Origin: Bacillota bacterium
GTDB taxonomy: Bacteria; Bacillota; Clostridia; Christensenellales; Aristaeellaceae
Length of the DNA: 64,000 bases
Reading direction: 5' to 3'
NCBI GenBank assembly: GCA_023425025.1
Contig: JAFADG010000020.1
Coordinates: forward strand, 1 to 64,000
In this document: positions 33,370-41,700 of the stretch, piece after piece
Numbering within the stretch: position 1 is the stretch's first letter
How the letters are laid out: the number at the start of each line of letters is the position of its first letter
Program-made: the position numbers and the translations under genes
The notes under the pieces: generated by a model
The model's database searches: none
Told to the model about the DNA's origin: nothing
What the model saw: only the letters and a program-made list of their open reading frames with translations

Positions 33370-34923
33370 CTATTTGCTGGACAGGAGCCAGTTCAGACGG
33401 GCTTCCGGCAAGGTTGCTTTCATGCCGCCGGGCAGGGATACTTCCCTCACCGCGCCGGTGAGGGTGCATAGCATGGCTGCTTCCTGGTTCAATTCGATCC
33501 CGTTCAGGTCGGCGAAAAGCACCGCCACAGGGTTTTGTCCGTTTTCCGTGGCAACAACGGCAAGCGGCTGACCGTTTTGCCCGGAAAGGGTCAATACCTG
33601 CCCTTTTAACTGAACGGGCGTATCCGTATAGCTTTGGGGCTTGGCTACAAGCTTTTCATAGGAGACATTCTTCACGGTTTTTGCAAAAGCCTGCTGCTTG
33701 TCCACGTCGCTTGGCAGACGGGTGACCGTCAGCTTTTGATCGTTTCGCAAGTAGCCATTCTGGGCGGCGCGTACGGTAAACAGGTTTTCGCCGAGCCTTT
33801 GCAGTTCCACAAGGCAGGTAAAGCTGCCGTCCTCCGCCACCTGGGCGTCATAGGTTTTGGTGCGGTACAGCACCTGAACCGAGGCACCGGGGGGCACCGC
33901 GCCGGTGATCAAGGCCTGATCGCCCTCCACCCCCTGGGGAAGCTGCGTAACGGCCATGGGAACCTTCGCCTGGTCAAGCATTACGCTGAAGGTGACAACG
34001 CCGTATCCTTTTTCGCCGATGGCATAGATGGCGACCAGATTCTTGCCGGCTTTGGGCAAATTGCGGATTTCGACGGTGTACCGCCCGTCGGCGTCAGCGT
34101 GGAAGCGCTCATAGCCCGTGCTGTTGATATAGTAGCGCATGGGTGTGTTGGGTTCGGTTTGACCCGTCAGCGTAAAGCTGGACTGATGCGTTGTGGAAGG
34201 GGCGTAATCCAGCGTCAGATAGGTTTCGTCCCGCTGCACCTTGACCTCTGCGGGGGCGGGCGTGCCGGCGGGGAGAGGCTCCAGCGTAGCCTGTACAGGC
34301 GGCTCGGCCGCTTTTGACGGGGCGGCTTGCGCGCCTAAAAACAGCAGGGAGGAAGCGGCCTCGCTTAAGGCCTCCTCATCTGCCGGCGTGGGCTCCCTGC
34401 CGATGATCTCCGCCGTAATGGTGTACAGCTGGCCATAGCGCACCGTGGCGTACGCGATGGTTTGCACGGACAGCGTCTGCAGGACGGTGCTGCCCCGAAA
34501 AACTGCAAATTCCGGAACCGTGTCACTCCAGACGCCGTGGTTGAAACCGCCTTCCCGGGCCATTTGAAGCAGGAACGCGTCCTTTTGCCCGGGGGTCATG
34601 GCGAAGGCATCCATTGCGTCGATGCCTTCGGGCTTTGCAAGGCATTGTACGCGGATCTGCCCGCCCGCCGGCGGGAAGGCTTCCAGCAGCGTGCCGGATG
34701 CCTGAAAGTCTGCCGACAGCGCCTGAGCGGTCGTGCCCATCTTTTGGATCTCGGCTTGCTTTTCCTCAAGGTTGGCCGGCGTCAGCACCTGCCAGCTATC
34801 GGGCAGGTAAAATCTGACCCCTTTATCTGAAAAAGTGTAGGATGCCCCTTCTCCCAAGGCCGTGCCGCCAAGGCTTACGCACAACAGGAGAAAAAGCAGC
34901 CAAACAAGGCTTGTCCGACGCAT
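33370..34923 (-). CDS. Exported protein, paralogue of the downstream gene
   Basis: A 517-residue protein with a signal peptide ending GTALGEG. Residues 25-190 are a PsbP/DUF1795-like domain (FSDKGVRFYLPDSWQVLTP, then SGTLLEAFPPAGG) that aligns with the following gene's SDSYTILTPENM and EGILLQAYGKDG regions. A Pro/Ala-rich linker and Ig-like repeats follow (SFTLTGQTEPN, ALITGAVPPGASV), and the C-terminus has an OB-like stretch (PVQLKGQVLTLSGQ). GGAGG precedes the ATG by 7 bp. Function is unknown; surface binding or envelope scaffolding is inference. Confidence 0.75.
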   Translation of the reverse strand: MRRTSLVWLLFLLLCVSLGGTALGEGASYTFSDKGVRFYLPDSWQVLTPANLEEKQAEIQKMGTTAQALSADFQASGTLLEAFPPAGGQIRVQCLAKPEGIDAMDAFAMTPGQKDAFLLQMAREGGFNHGVWSDTVPEFAVFRGSTVLQTLSVQTIAYATVRYGQLYTITAEIIGREPTPADEEALSEAASSLLFLGAQAAPSKAAEPPVQATLEPLPAGTPAPAEVKVQRDETYLTLDYAPSTTHQSSFTLTGQTEPNTPMRYYINSTGYERFHADADGRYTVEIRNLPKAGKNLVAIYAIGEKGYGVVTFSVMLDQAKVPMAVTQLPQGVEGDQALITGAVPPGASVQVLYRTKTYDAQVAEDGSFTCLVELQRLGENLFTVRAAQNGYLRNDQKLTVTRLPSDVDKQQAFAKTVKNVSYEKLVAKPQSYTDTPVQLKGQVLTLSGQNGQPLAVVATENGQNPVAVLFADLNGIELNQEAAMLCTLTGAVREVSLPGGMKATLPEARLNWLLSSK

Positions 34924-35128
34924 GGGTCTGCCTCCAACCGGCCTTGCGCAAAGACGCGTGCAGGCCTTACTTCATATGCATGCATTTTACCATATCAGGA
35001 CCCACCGCGCAAGGAAATGGCTGTAAACATTTATGCTCTGAAGCAAGGCCTTTTCTTGTGACCGCATGTATTTTTTCCCTGCATACAGGGAATGCTAGGC
35101 GCATCGCTAAGGAAAAAGGAGGAAGAGC

Positions 35129-36169
35129 ATGCTGCCATACAGCACGGCCCGGCCTGTGAAAAAACAGTATACATATCGTACCATCCTGCTGGTGAGCGCC
35201 ATTTTTCTTGCCGGCGCGCTTTTTATGGCTACATACAGGCATCCTCAGACGCAGGCGGCGCCGCAGCCGGTTCAGGAGGACAGCATATCCGCCGCCGCCG
35301 CAGACCAGCCTGTGACGCTGCCAGCATCCATACAAACCGGCCTGCCGTCCGGCTGGGCGCTGACGGCCGTGTCCCCGTCCGGCGATGAGCTGTGGGCCGG
35401 GAAGCTGCTTTTGATCGACGAAGACCACCCAGTGCCGGAAAAGGCGCCGGCGCCCAATACCCTCAGCATTGCCGCCATGGGGTCCGGCCGGATCGCCGTG
35501 CGGTCCATGCGGCCAAACGCCAACGAGGAGACGATTGACGCGCTGAAACAGCTGTTCGGCTATGGCAAGGAAAGCGGCGCCGAAAGCTGGCTTGTATGGG
35601 AGGGGAGCCGCTCCTATGGCCAGCAGCTGGACCTGCAAATGGAAAGGCTGAAGCAATACGCGCAAAGCATGCCCCTAATACAGGCGGCGGAGCGGGCGGC
35701 CGCCGAGGTGCCGGGCCCGGGGCACAGCGAGCACCAATTGCCCTGGGTGGTGGATATCCGCCTGGCGGAGGGCTGGAATGTCATGCCGGATACGGCGCCG
35801 CTGGACGCATCGCCGGATGGCCGGCTGCTCGTGGACAGCGCGTGGAGGTTCGGCTTTATCCATCGCTATGGCAAAAAAACAGCCCCGCCCTATGAGGACG
35901 AGGCATATCATTTCCGGTTTGTCGGCGTGGCCCACAGCACCGTCATGCACGCGCTGTCGATGGACCTTAACGCCTACCTGGCCTTTTTGCGCAGGGAGGG
36001 AGCCATTACCTACTATGAAAGCGGCGCGCCGCGCTATGCCGTACTGTGCAAAGAATATGCGCCAGGCCTTTCCTTCTGGGTCCCCGCGGGGTGTACCTGG
36101 GAAGGGTCCATGGACAACACCGGCTATGCGGTGCTGGCAGTCACCTTTCCTTTGGCGCAGGGCGAGTAG
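35129..36169 (+). CDS. VanY-like D-alanyl-D-alanine carboxypeptidase
   Basis: A 346-residue membrane-anchored protein: one N-terminal transmembrane segment (residues 19-36), a Pro/Ala/Gln-rich linker, then a C-terminal domain of the D-Ala-D-Ala carboxypeptidase VanY family. Zinc motif equivalents are GHSEHQLPWVVDI (for SxHxxGxAxD, with PW replacing the usual Gly-Leu) and DEAYHFRFVG (for EPWHxRYVG), so metal ligands are kept but flanks diverge. It acts on peptidoglycan stem peptides outside the membrane. AAGGAGG precedes the ATG. It is the only plus gene in a minus-strand envelope block. Confidence 0.75.
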   Translation: MLPYSTARPVKKQYTYRTILLVSAIFLAGALFMATYRHPQTQAAPQPVQEDSISAAAADQPVTLPASIQTGLPSGWALTAVSPSGDELWAGKLLLIDEDHPVPEKAPAPNTLSIAAMGSGRIAVRSMRPNANEETIDALKQLFGYGKESGAESWLVWEGSRSYGQQLDLQMERLKQYAQSMPLIQAAERAAAEVPGPGHSEHQLPWVVDIRLAEGWNVMPDTAPLDASPDGRLLVDSAWRFGFIHRYGKKTAPPYEDEAYHFRFVGVAHSTVMHALSMDLNAYLAFLRREGAITYYESGAPRYAVLCKEYAPGLSFWVPAGCTWEGSMDNTGYAVLAVTFPLAQGE

Positions 36170-36173
36170 AGGG

Positions 36174-36776
36174 TCAGGGGATGGCGCGCGCATTGCCGAA
36201 CGGGTAAAATACCAGCCGGACATGGCCCACGATCTGGCTGCGGTGCAGCGCGCCGACATAGCGGCTGTCGTTGCTGTTGTCCCGATTGTCGCCCATGACA
36301 AAAAACTCATCATCTCCAAGCGTGAGGGGGTTCATGGAATTGTCGCTGTCATCGCGGCTTTTGGTCAGGTACGGTTCATCCACTACCTCGCCGTTGACAT
36401 AGACGGTATTTACGCTGTTTTCCCTGTCATATTTGATTTCCACGGTGTCGCCGGGCAGGGCGATCAGACGTTTTACAAAATATTCCTTGCGGTTTGGATA
36501 TTTGCAGATAATCACATCCTGCCGGGCAGGCGACCCCCAAATGTATTCCGGCTTGGTAACGAACATAAGCTCCCCGTTTTGCAGGGTATCGGTCATGCTT
36601 TCCCCATCCACACGGATGGGTTCAAATAAATAAGTACGGACAATGAAGGCAATGGCGACAGCAGCCGCAATGGTCAGAAACCAGCTGAAAACCTCCTTGC
36701 GGACGCTCCTTGGCTTCTGCGGCTTTGCCTGCGGCACAACGTTCAGGTTTGGATCCTGCTGGGGAAGAGTGTTCAT
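36174..36776 (-). CDS. lepB: Signal peptidase I (copy 1, sigma operon)
   Basis: A 200-residue type I signal peptidase with one N-terminal transmembrane segment and its catalytic domain outside. The catalytic Ser60 is in VDGESM, the general base Lys102 in YFVKRLIALPGD, and the C-terminal box reads MGDNRDNSNDSR. It cleaves Sec/Tat signal peptides. It is the third gene of the ECF sigma operon, 30 bp after the 72-residue protein, with AAGGAGG upstream. Being tied to a stress-type sigma factor suggests inducible secretion capacity. Confidence 0.94.
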   Translation of the reverse strand: MNTLPQQDPNLNVVPQAKPQKPRSVRKEVFSWFLTIAAAVAIAFIVRTYLFEPIRVDGESMTDTLQNGELMFVTKPEYIWGSPARQDVIICKYPNRKEYFVKRLIALPGDTVEIKYDRENSVNTVYVNGEVVDEPYLTKSRDDSDNSMNPLTLGDDEFFVMGDNRDNSNDSRYVGALHRSQIVGHVRLVFYPFGNARAIP

Positions 36777-36806
36777 ATGCTAGGGCCTCCTTGTGTAGAT
36801 TTGAGG

Positions 36807-37025
36807 CTACCAGGCCAACCGGGATACGACGGCATACGCTTCTTCCCCCGCGGATACCATGGGCAAAAGACAAAGTGCCAGCGTACAAACCAATGCGATC
36901 ATGGGTCTTACATAATTGCGGCTTTCCGGATTCGCGTACAGAAGGAGTCCGGCGGCGTTTTGAAGCCGGGCTTTTTCATCAATGGCTGCCCAAAGGGCCT
37001 GGAGCTTCTCTTTTTCAGCGTTCAA
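36807..37025 (-). CDS. Small single-span membrane protein coupled to the ECF sigma factor
   Basis: 72 residues: a charged N-terminal half (LNAEKEKLQALWAAIDEKAR) and one transmembrane segment (YVRPMIALVCTLALCLLPMV). The start is TTG at 37025, overlapping the sigma stop codon as TTGA, with AAAGGAGG 7 bp upstream, so translation is coupled. Position and topology suggest an anti-sigma factor or a sigma partner, yet it has no zinc anti-sigma motif. I recognise no family. Confidence 0.7.
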   Translation of the reverse strand: MNAEKEKLQALWAAIDEKARLQNAAGLLLYANPESRNYVRPMIALVCTLALCLLPMVSAGEEAYAVVSRLAW

Positions 37026-37555
37026 TTCCAATCCTCCTTTGCTTTTTTCAGCTTTTTCCGTATCCGGTGAAGGCCGACCTTCACCTGGGGTATGGTTTTT
37101 TTCAGCTTTTGGGCAATCTGCCTGTAATCCATGCCGTACAGCGCGAACAGAAGCAGCATATCCCGCTGTTCCTGTGTCAGGTCAAGCAAAGCGCGGTACA
37201 GGTCTGTATAGATTTCGCGGCGGATGCACAGGCTTTCCGGGGTTTGTGAAGCCGCATCCGCCGGCAGTTCCTCCGTGGGCGGCGGCGCGTGCTTCCTCCT
37301 GCGCAGCATATCGATGCTTTTGTGCCTGACAAGCGCGTTCAGGAACGTGACAAACGAAAAATCCATCCTGTATGCGCTCTTGTGTATGTACAGGTCGGCA
37401 AAGCATTCCTGCACCGCATCCTCGGCAAGGTAGGGGTCCTTTAAAAGCAGCATGGCCTGGCGAAGCGCGCTTTCCCGGTGGCGCAGGACCAGCGTTTCAA
37501 AGGCCTCCTGATCGCCGTTCATCACGCGCCGCATGAGGGCATTGTCGTCCTGCAA
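37022..37555 (-). CDS. ECF-type RNA polymerase sigma factor
   Basis: A 177-residue sigma-70 family protein with region 2 (AFETLVLRHRESAL, DPYLAEDAVQECFADLY, VTFLNALVRHKSIDMLRRRK) and region 4 (LTQEQRDMLLLFALYGMDYRQIAQKLKKTIPQVKVGLHRIRKKL), without region 3, hence ECF type. The start is TTG at 37555 with GGGAGG upstream. An ECF-like promoter (37598-37623) lies 43 bp upstream, suggesting autoregulation. It heads an operon with a small membrane protein and a signal peptidase. Confidence 0.92.
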   Translation of the reverse strand: MQDDNALMRRVMNGDQEAFETLVLRHRESALRQAMLLLKDPYLAEDAVQECFADLYIHKSAYRMDFSFVTFLNALVRHKSIDMLRRRKHAPPPTEELPADAASQTPESLCIRREIYTDLYRALLDLTQEQRDMLLLFALYGMDYRQIAQKLKKTIPQVKVGLHRIRKKLKKAKEDWN

Positions 37556-37597
37556 ACCGGTCCCTCCCTCTGCCGCGCCCGCGTGTATATTTCTATA

Positions 37598-37623
37598 CTC
37601 GCAGGCAAAATCAAAAAGTTACA
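37598..37623 (-). promoter_or_regulatory. ECF-type promoter of the sigma operon
   Basis: On the minus strand: TGTAAC (37618-37623), 16-bp spacer beginning TTTTT, then CGAG (37598-37601) followed by TATAG. This matches the AAC-N16-CG form of promoters used by SigX/SigW-type ECF factors. Confidence 0.7.
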
Positions 37624-37659
37624 CCATATTGCATAAAATGTTTATGGGAAATAATGAAT

Positions 37660-37686
37660 ATGCCCCGCCCAGGCTGGACGAGGCAT
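37660..37686 (-). terminator. Terminator after signal peptidase copy 2
   Basis: Stem 37660-37672 with 37674-37686 (two mismatches) followed on the minus strand by a T-rich stretch. It separates the copy-2 signal peptidase from the sigma operon. Confidence 0.5.
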
Positions 37687-37720
37687 CTTTTGCATTGTGG
37701 GCGGCGTAAGCTTACCCAAT

Positions 37721-38335
37721 CTATGGTCCGACAGGAATGGAACGCACCTTGTCCAGGGGATAGATCACCAGCCGTACCCTGCCTAATATGGCGTCCCGCT
37801 TGATGGGGCCGATCACATGGCTGTCGGTGCTGTGGATGCGGTTGTCGCCCAGCACAAAGTACTCGTCTTCCTGCAACGTCAGGGGCCCGAACAGGTAATC
37901 GGCGGGATAGGTGATATAGTCTTCATGAAGGGCGGTGCCGTTCACCAGCACCACTTCGCGTCTGACCTCCACCGTGTCGCCGGGGATGCCCACCACCCGT
38001 TTGACATAGGTGTCTTCACGGTCGGGGTAGCGGCAGATGACCACATCCAGCCGCTGAGGATCCATGTTCCAGTAGTCCGCCTTGGAGACAAGTATGAACT
38101 CGTTGTTCAATAACGTTTGGCTCATGCTTTGCCCGTCCACCCGCAGCGGCTCCAGGACAAAAAACTGTATCAGCGCCGCCACGCTGATGGCGGCGGCAAA
38201 AACGGCCACCCAGGACAGTATTTCACGGATGGCCTTTTTTGTTTCCGCTTCAGGGTCGGTTTGCATCTCCGGCAAGGGCAGCAGGGACAAAGGGGCGGAA
38301 TGGGTAAGCTTTTCAGCTTCTTTCTGCTTTTTCAA
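37721..38335 (-). CDS. lepB: Signal peptidase I (copy 2)
   Basis: A 204-residue type I signal peptidase with one membrane span. Catalytic Ser70 lies in VDGQSM and Lys112 in YVKRVVGIPGD; the box LGDNRIHSTDSH is diverged from the DDSNDSR form of the other two copies. The start is TTG at 38335 behind a G-rich ribosome site. It is 46 bp downstream of copy 3 in one transcript. Differences in the substrate-site region may mean a different set of signal peptides. Confidence 0.93.
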   Translation of the reverse strand: MKKQKEAEKLTHSAPLSLLPLPEMQTDPEAETKKAIREILSWVAVFAAAISVAALIQFFVLEPLRVDGQSMSQTLLNNEFILVSKADYWNMDPQRLDVVICRYPDREDTYVKRVVGIPGDTVEVRREVVLVNGTALHEDYITYPADYLFGPLTLQEDEYFVLGDNRIHSTDSHVIGPIKRDAILGRVRLVIYPLDKVRSIPVGP

Positions 38336-38381
38336 TCCCGCTCCCCCCTTTTGTATCAGCGGATGACCGCCTGAAGCAGCA

Positions 38382-38999
38382 TTACTTCACGCCGCGGATG
38401 CCGTTAAACGGGAAGAATACGAACCGCACATGGCCGATGATCTGATCCCGGGCGATGGGGCCGATGATGCGGCTGTCATTGCTGTCATCCCGGTTGTCGC
38501 CCATGACGAAATACTCGTTTTCCGAAAGCGTGGTCAGCGGGTAGGCGTTGTTGCTGTTGTTGCGCACAGGCGTCAGGAAGGGCTCATCCACCGCCTCGCC
38601 GTTGACATACAATGTGTTGGTGCCGGCGGTCCTGTCGTATATGATTTCCACCGTGTCGCCGGGCAGCGCGATCAGCCGCTTGACAAAATACTGGTTGCTG
38701 CGGCCGGGATATTTGCAGATGATCACATCCTGCCTGGAGGGGGAAGCAAGATAATACTCGGGCTTGGTGACAAACACCAGTTCCTTGTCGTGCAGCGTGT
38801 CGCTCATGCTGTTGCCGTCCACCCGGATGGGCTCAAACAGGAACGTGCGGATCAAAAAAGCGGCCACGACGGCGGTTACGATGGTAAGAATCCAGCTTAT
38901 AATCTCTTTTTTCGCATCTTTTTTCGGTTTGACTGCTTTTGTATTGTCTTGGACAGGCATCGTTTCATTGCTGGGTTCGGTGTTGGGTTCGGTGCTCAT
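38382..38999 (-). CDS. lepB: Signal peptidase I (copy 3)
   Basis: A 205-residue type I signal peptidase. Ser64 is in VDGNSM, Lys107 in YFVKRLIALPGD, and the box MGDNRDDSNDSR is close to copy 1. The N-terminal cytoplasmic tail has two TEPxxEP-like repeats and a Lys-rich stretch before the membrane span. ATG at 38999 has AAAGGAGG 11 bp upstream; the open frame extends to 39092 without a ribosome site. It follows the DUF951 gene. Confidence 0.93.
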   Translation of the reverse strand: MSTEPNTEPSNETMPVQDNTKAVKPKKDAKKEIISWILTIVTAVVAAFLIRTFLFEPIRVDGNSMSDTLHDKELVFVTKPEYYLASPSRQDVIICKYPGRSNQYFVKRLIALPGDTVEIIYDRTAGTNTLYVNGEAVDEPFLTPVRNNSNNAYPLTTLSENEYFVMGDNRDDSNDSRIIGPIARDQIIGHVRFVFFPFNGIRGVK

Positions 39000-39092
39000 A
39001 AGGGAAATGGCCTCCTTTGTTTGCTGGGAATCATGATTTGCCTGTAAGCCGTATCCATGAAAATGGCCTTCCTGACCAGGGAGGCAGTCCAT

Positions 39093-39311
39093 TCATCCGC
39101 TATGTTCGGGCGGTAAAAGGGGTGCTGGCCCCGGGACAAGCACTTTTTTCCGGCGCTTTAAAAATACGGCCCGGTCCATCATGACAATACGTCCGCAGCC
39201 GGCGCATTTGATTTTGATGTCGGCGCCCGTCCGAATGACCGTCCACTCGTTGCTGCCGCAAGGATGTGTTTTGCGTGTCTGGATGCGGTCACCCAGCCGG
39301 ATATCCTCCAT
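39093..39311 (-). CDS. DUF951 family protein
   Basis: A 72-residue conserved small protein (PF06107 type): DIRLGDRIQTRKTHPCGS, then TGADIKIKCAGCGRIV, with three conserved cysteines that may bind zinc. Clostridia and Bacilli keep it widely, often near chromosome partition or translation genes; its role is unknown. It probably heads the transcript that includes signal peptidase copies 3 and 2. Confidence 0.9.
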   Translation of the reverse strand: MEDIRLGDRIQTRKTHPCGSNEWTVIRTGADIKIKCAGCGRIVMMDRAVFLKRRKKVLVPGPAPLLPPEHSG

Positions 39312-39476
39312 CCGTCAAACCTCCAGCCCATAGTTGGAATTATTATAATCCATCATCCGGTAAGTTTCAACACCCATCCGCTGGCAAAATGCGCACAATG
39401 TTCCTGCCGCCGGCGTCTTTATCAGCACGGATGCGCGGCGAAAAAGGAAGACGCAGCCTGCCAAAAGCAAGAAAAT

Positions 39477-39505
39477 GTCTCTATTCGACGTTTTTATGCT
39501 ATACT
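39477..39505 (+). promoter_or_regulatory. Extended -10 promoter before the FHA gene
   Basis: The extended -10 TATGCTATACT (TATACT at 39500-39505) resembles the TATGCTAGAAT of two other promoters here; the -35 (GTCTCT, 39477-39482) is weak. It favours the downstream GTG start of the FHA gene. Confidence 0.4.
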
Positions 39506-39537
39506 ATATGGGAAAACCAGTGAAAGGCGGTGCGCAG

Positions 39538-40431
39538 GTGCCGGCGGACAAGTATGAACTCGTGGCATTGGTGGCACGGTACTGGTTTGCCTTTTTGGGC
39601 GTGGTCATCGTCTGGCGCAGCTTCATGTGGCTGCGCAAGGATGCAAGACGCAAGCGCAAACGTTTGAAGCAGCTGCCGGACGCGGGTCTGGTCGGTGAAC
39701 TGGTGGTTTTGGCAGGCAGCGAGGCGCTGCCGCCGGGCTCTGTGATCCCCCTGCCCAGGGAGGGCACCTTGGGCAGCCTGCGCAGCTGCGATGTGAGTAT
39801 ACCGTGCCCCGGCGTGGCCTCGCGCCATGGTGATTTCAGGTTTGTGGACGGCGTGGGGCTGATTGTAACGCCGGCGGCCCAGCATGTGGTAGAGGTGGAC
39901 GGGCAGGAGCCCGAGCCTGCCCAGCGGGAATGGGTCATGCATCATGGTTCCCGCATTGCCATCGGCGATGCGTTGCTGCGCATGCGCCTGTTTATGGGTC
40001 TTGAAACAGCCCGGCCCGCCGCCTTCCAGCAGGATCCGCAGGAGGAGGGCATGCTGCCCGAGATGGCGGTCCTCCGCCAGGAATGGCAGGACGGCGAAGA
40101 ACCGGACCCGGATTATGTGCCCGCCGCGCCGGTCGTGTTCCAGCAGGAATTTGCCCCCGGCTGGGAGGAGGATACGCGGCCTTACCGGCAACAGCTGCTT
40201 TCCTGGGGGGATACGGCCCGGTACGACCGGAGCAGTCTTTCACAGATGCAGCGGTATCAGGCTCCCTTTGTATATAACGACCAGGCGAATGGCATGGACG
40301 AGCCTGAGGAGGAGCCGGGGGAAATCTGGCCGGATCCCTATGGCGATGATCAGCAGGAGACGGCTTCCTGGCAGCGCGGGCAGCAAATGCCGCCGCCCCG
40401 CCGCAGGCTGTTTCACAGAAGGAGGCGGTAG
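39538..40431 (+). CDS. Membrane-anchored FHA-domain protein
   Basis: 297 residues: one N-terminal membrane span (ALVARYWFAFLGVVIVW), a basic stretch, an FHA domain at about residues 50-150 (GTLGSLRSCDVSIPCPGVASRHGDF holds the phosphothreonine-binding Arg and Ser-Arg-His), then a long Gln/Glu/Pro-rich tail ending in an Arg-rich RRRLFHRRRR. FHA domains bind phosphothreonine, so the protein probably recruits a kinase substrate to the divisome or elongasome. GTG at 39538 is preferred (AAAGGCGG upstream, extended -10 just before). An ATG at 39475 is possible. The FtsW gene starts 3 bp after it. Confidence 0.82.
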   Translation: MPADKYELVALVARYWFAFLGVVIVWRSFMWLRKDARRKRKRLKQLPDAGLVGELVVLAGSEALPPGSVIPLPREGTLGSLRSCDVSIPCPGVASRHGDFRFVDGVGLIVTPAAQHVVEVDGQEPEPAQREWVMHHGSRIAIGDALLRMRLFMGLETARPAAFQQDPQEEGMLPEMAVLRQEWQDGEEPDPDYVPAAPVVFQQEFAPGWEEDTRPYRQQLLSWGDTARYDRSSLSQMQRYQAPFVYNDQANGMDEPEEEPGEIWPDPYGDDQQETASWQRGQQMPPPRRRLFHRRRR

Positions 40432-40434
40432 CGG

Positions 40435-41679
40435 ATGGCAAGCAGAAAACGCGATCCAGCCTGGATGCTGGTCAGTGTCGTCATGCTGTTCTTTTTCAGC
40501 GCCTTTTTGCTGATTTCCTTCAAAAACGAACAGGTGAACTGGCAGGGGCTGCTGCTCAGCGCCGCGGTGCCGGCCATGATCTATATCGGCACCATGGTTT
40601 TGCCCAGGCTCTTTCCGGCGGACAAGCTGCTGCTTACGCTCACCAACTTCCTGTGCGCCCTGGGTGTGCTGCTATTGTACCGCATCAAGCCTGAATATGG
40701 CCTGGATCAGGCCTTCCGCTACGGCGTGGGGCTTGTCCTGATGCTGATTGCCATACTTGTGATACACAGGCTGAACGCCTGGCGGTGGCTTGCCTTCGCG
40801 GCGATCTTTCTGACCCTGGGCTTTATGGCGCTGCCGATTGTGGTCGGTACGACCATCAACGGCGCAAAAAGCTGGATCAGCATCGCCGGCCAGTCGCTGC
40901 AGCCCAGCGAGCTGACAAAGCTTTCCTTTCTGGTGGTGCTGGCCTATTACATGAGCCGGCGCAAAATGCTGCCCTGGCTGTTCGCGGCGGTGGGATGCCT
41001 GGGAATACTGATGCTGCAAAAGGACCTGGGCACGGCGCTGATGTATTACTTTACCACGCTTTTCCTGTATTACGCCTCCACCAGCAATCTGCCTCTGACT
41101 ACGCTCGGCGCGGCCGGCGGCGCAGGGGCCGCGGTGGTCGGGTATGCGCTTTTTGACCATGTGAAGATCAGGATCGCTGCCTGGAAAAACCCCTGGGCGG
41201 ACTATGACCATACCGGCTTTCAAATTGTGCAGTCACTGATCGCCATTGCCAGCGGCGGCCTGTTCGGCGTCGGCCTTGGCCTGGGTACGCCAAGGGCTAT
41301 ACCGGAATACAAGTCCGACTTTATTTTCGCGGTTTTGTGCGAGCAGTTCGGCGTCATTTTCGGGCTGTGCGTGCTGCTTGTGTATGTGGTGCTGATATTG
41401 CGCGGCGTAAGCATCGCCATCGCGTCCAGGGAAAGCTTTCACGCCCTTTTGGCCATGGGCTGCGTGCTGATGATCGGCGTGCAGACCTTTGTGATCATCG
41501 GCGGCGTGATCAAGCTGATCCCCCTGACGGGCGTGACCATGCCCTTTGTCAGCGAGGGGGGAACCTCCCTGGTGTCGTGCCTGTGTCTGATCGGCATGCT
41601 TCAGGGGGTCGCCAGCCGCAATGAGGACCTGCTCAAAGAGGATGAGCGCCTGGCGAGCCTTGGCGTTCACATGGATTGA
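40435..41679 (+). CDS. FtsW/RodA/SpoVE family lipid II polymerase
   Basis: A 414-residue SEDS glycosyltransferase with about ten spans that polymerises peptidoglycan from lipid II together with a class B PBP. Family blocks are GAKSWISIAGQSLQPSELTKL (with the conserved SxQPSE), GTALMYYFTTLF, and VTMPFVSEGGTSL near the C-terminus. The PBP gene follows by about 20 bp, so the pair is the usual SEDS-bPBP unit. RodA or FtsW assignment cannot be settled from sequence alone. Confidence 0.93.
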   Translation: MASRKRDPAWMLVSVVMLFFFSAFLLISFKNEQVNWQGLLLSAAVPAMIYIGTMVLPRLFPADKLLLTLTNFLCALGVLLLYRIKPEYGLDQAFRYGVGLVLMLIAILVIHRLNAWRWLAFAAIFLTLGFMALPIVVGTTINGAKSWISIAGQSLQPSELTKLSFLVVLAYYMSRRKMLPWLFAAVGCLGILMLQKDLGTALMYYFTTLFLYYASTSNLPLTTLGAAGGAGAAVVGYALFDHVKIRIAAWKNPWADYDHTGFQIVQSLIAIASGGLFGVGLGLGTPRAIPEYKSDFIFAVLCEQFGVIFGLCVLLVYVVLILRGVSIAIASRESFHALLAMGCVLMIGVQTFVIIGGVIKLIPLTGVTMPFVSEGGTSLVSCLCLIGMLQGVASRNEDLLKEDERLASLGVHMD

Positions 41680-41700
41680 CAGAAATTTGGGGGTGTGGCA

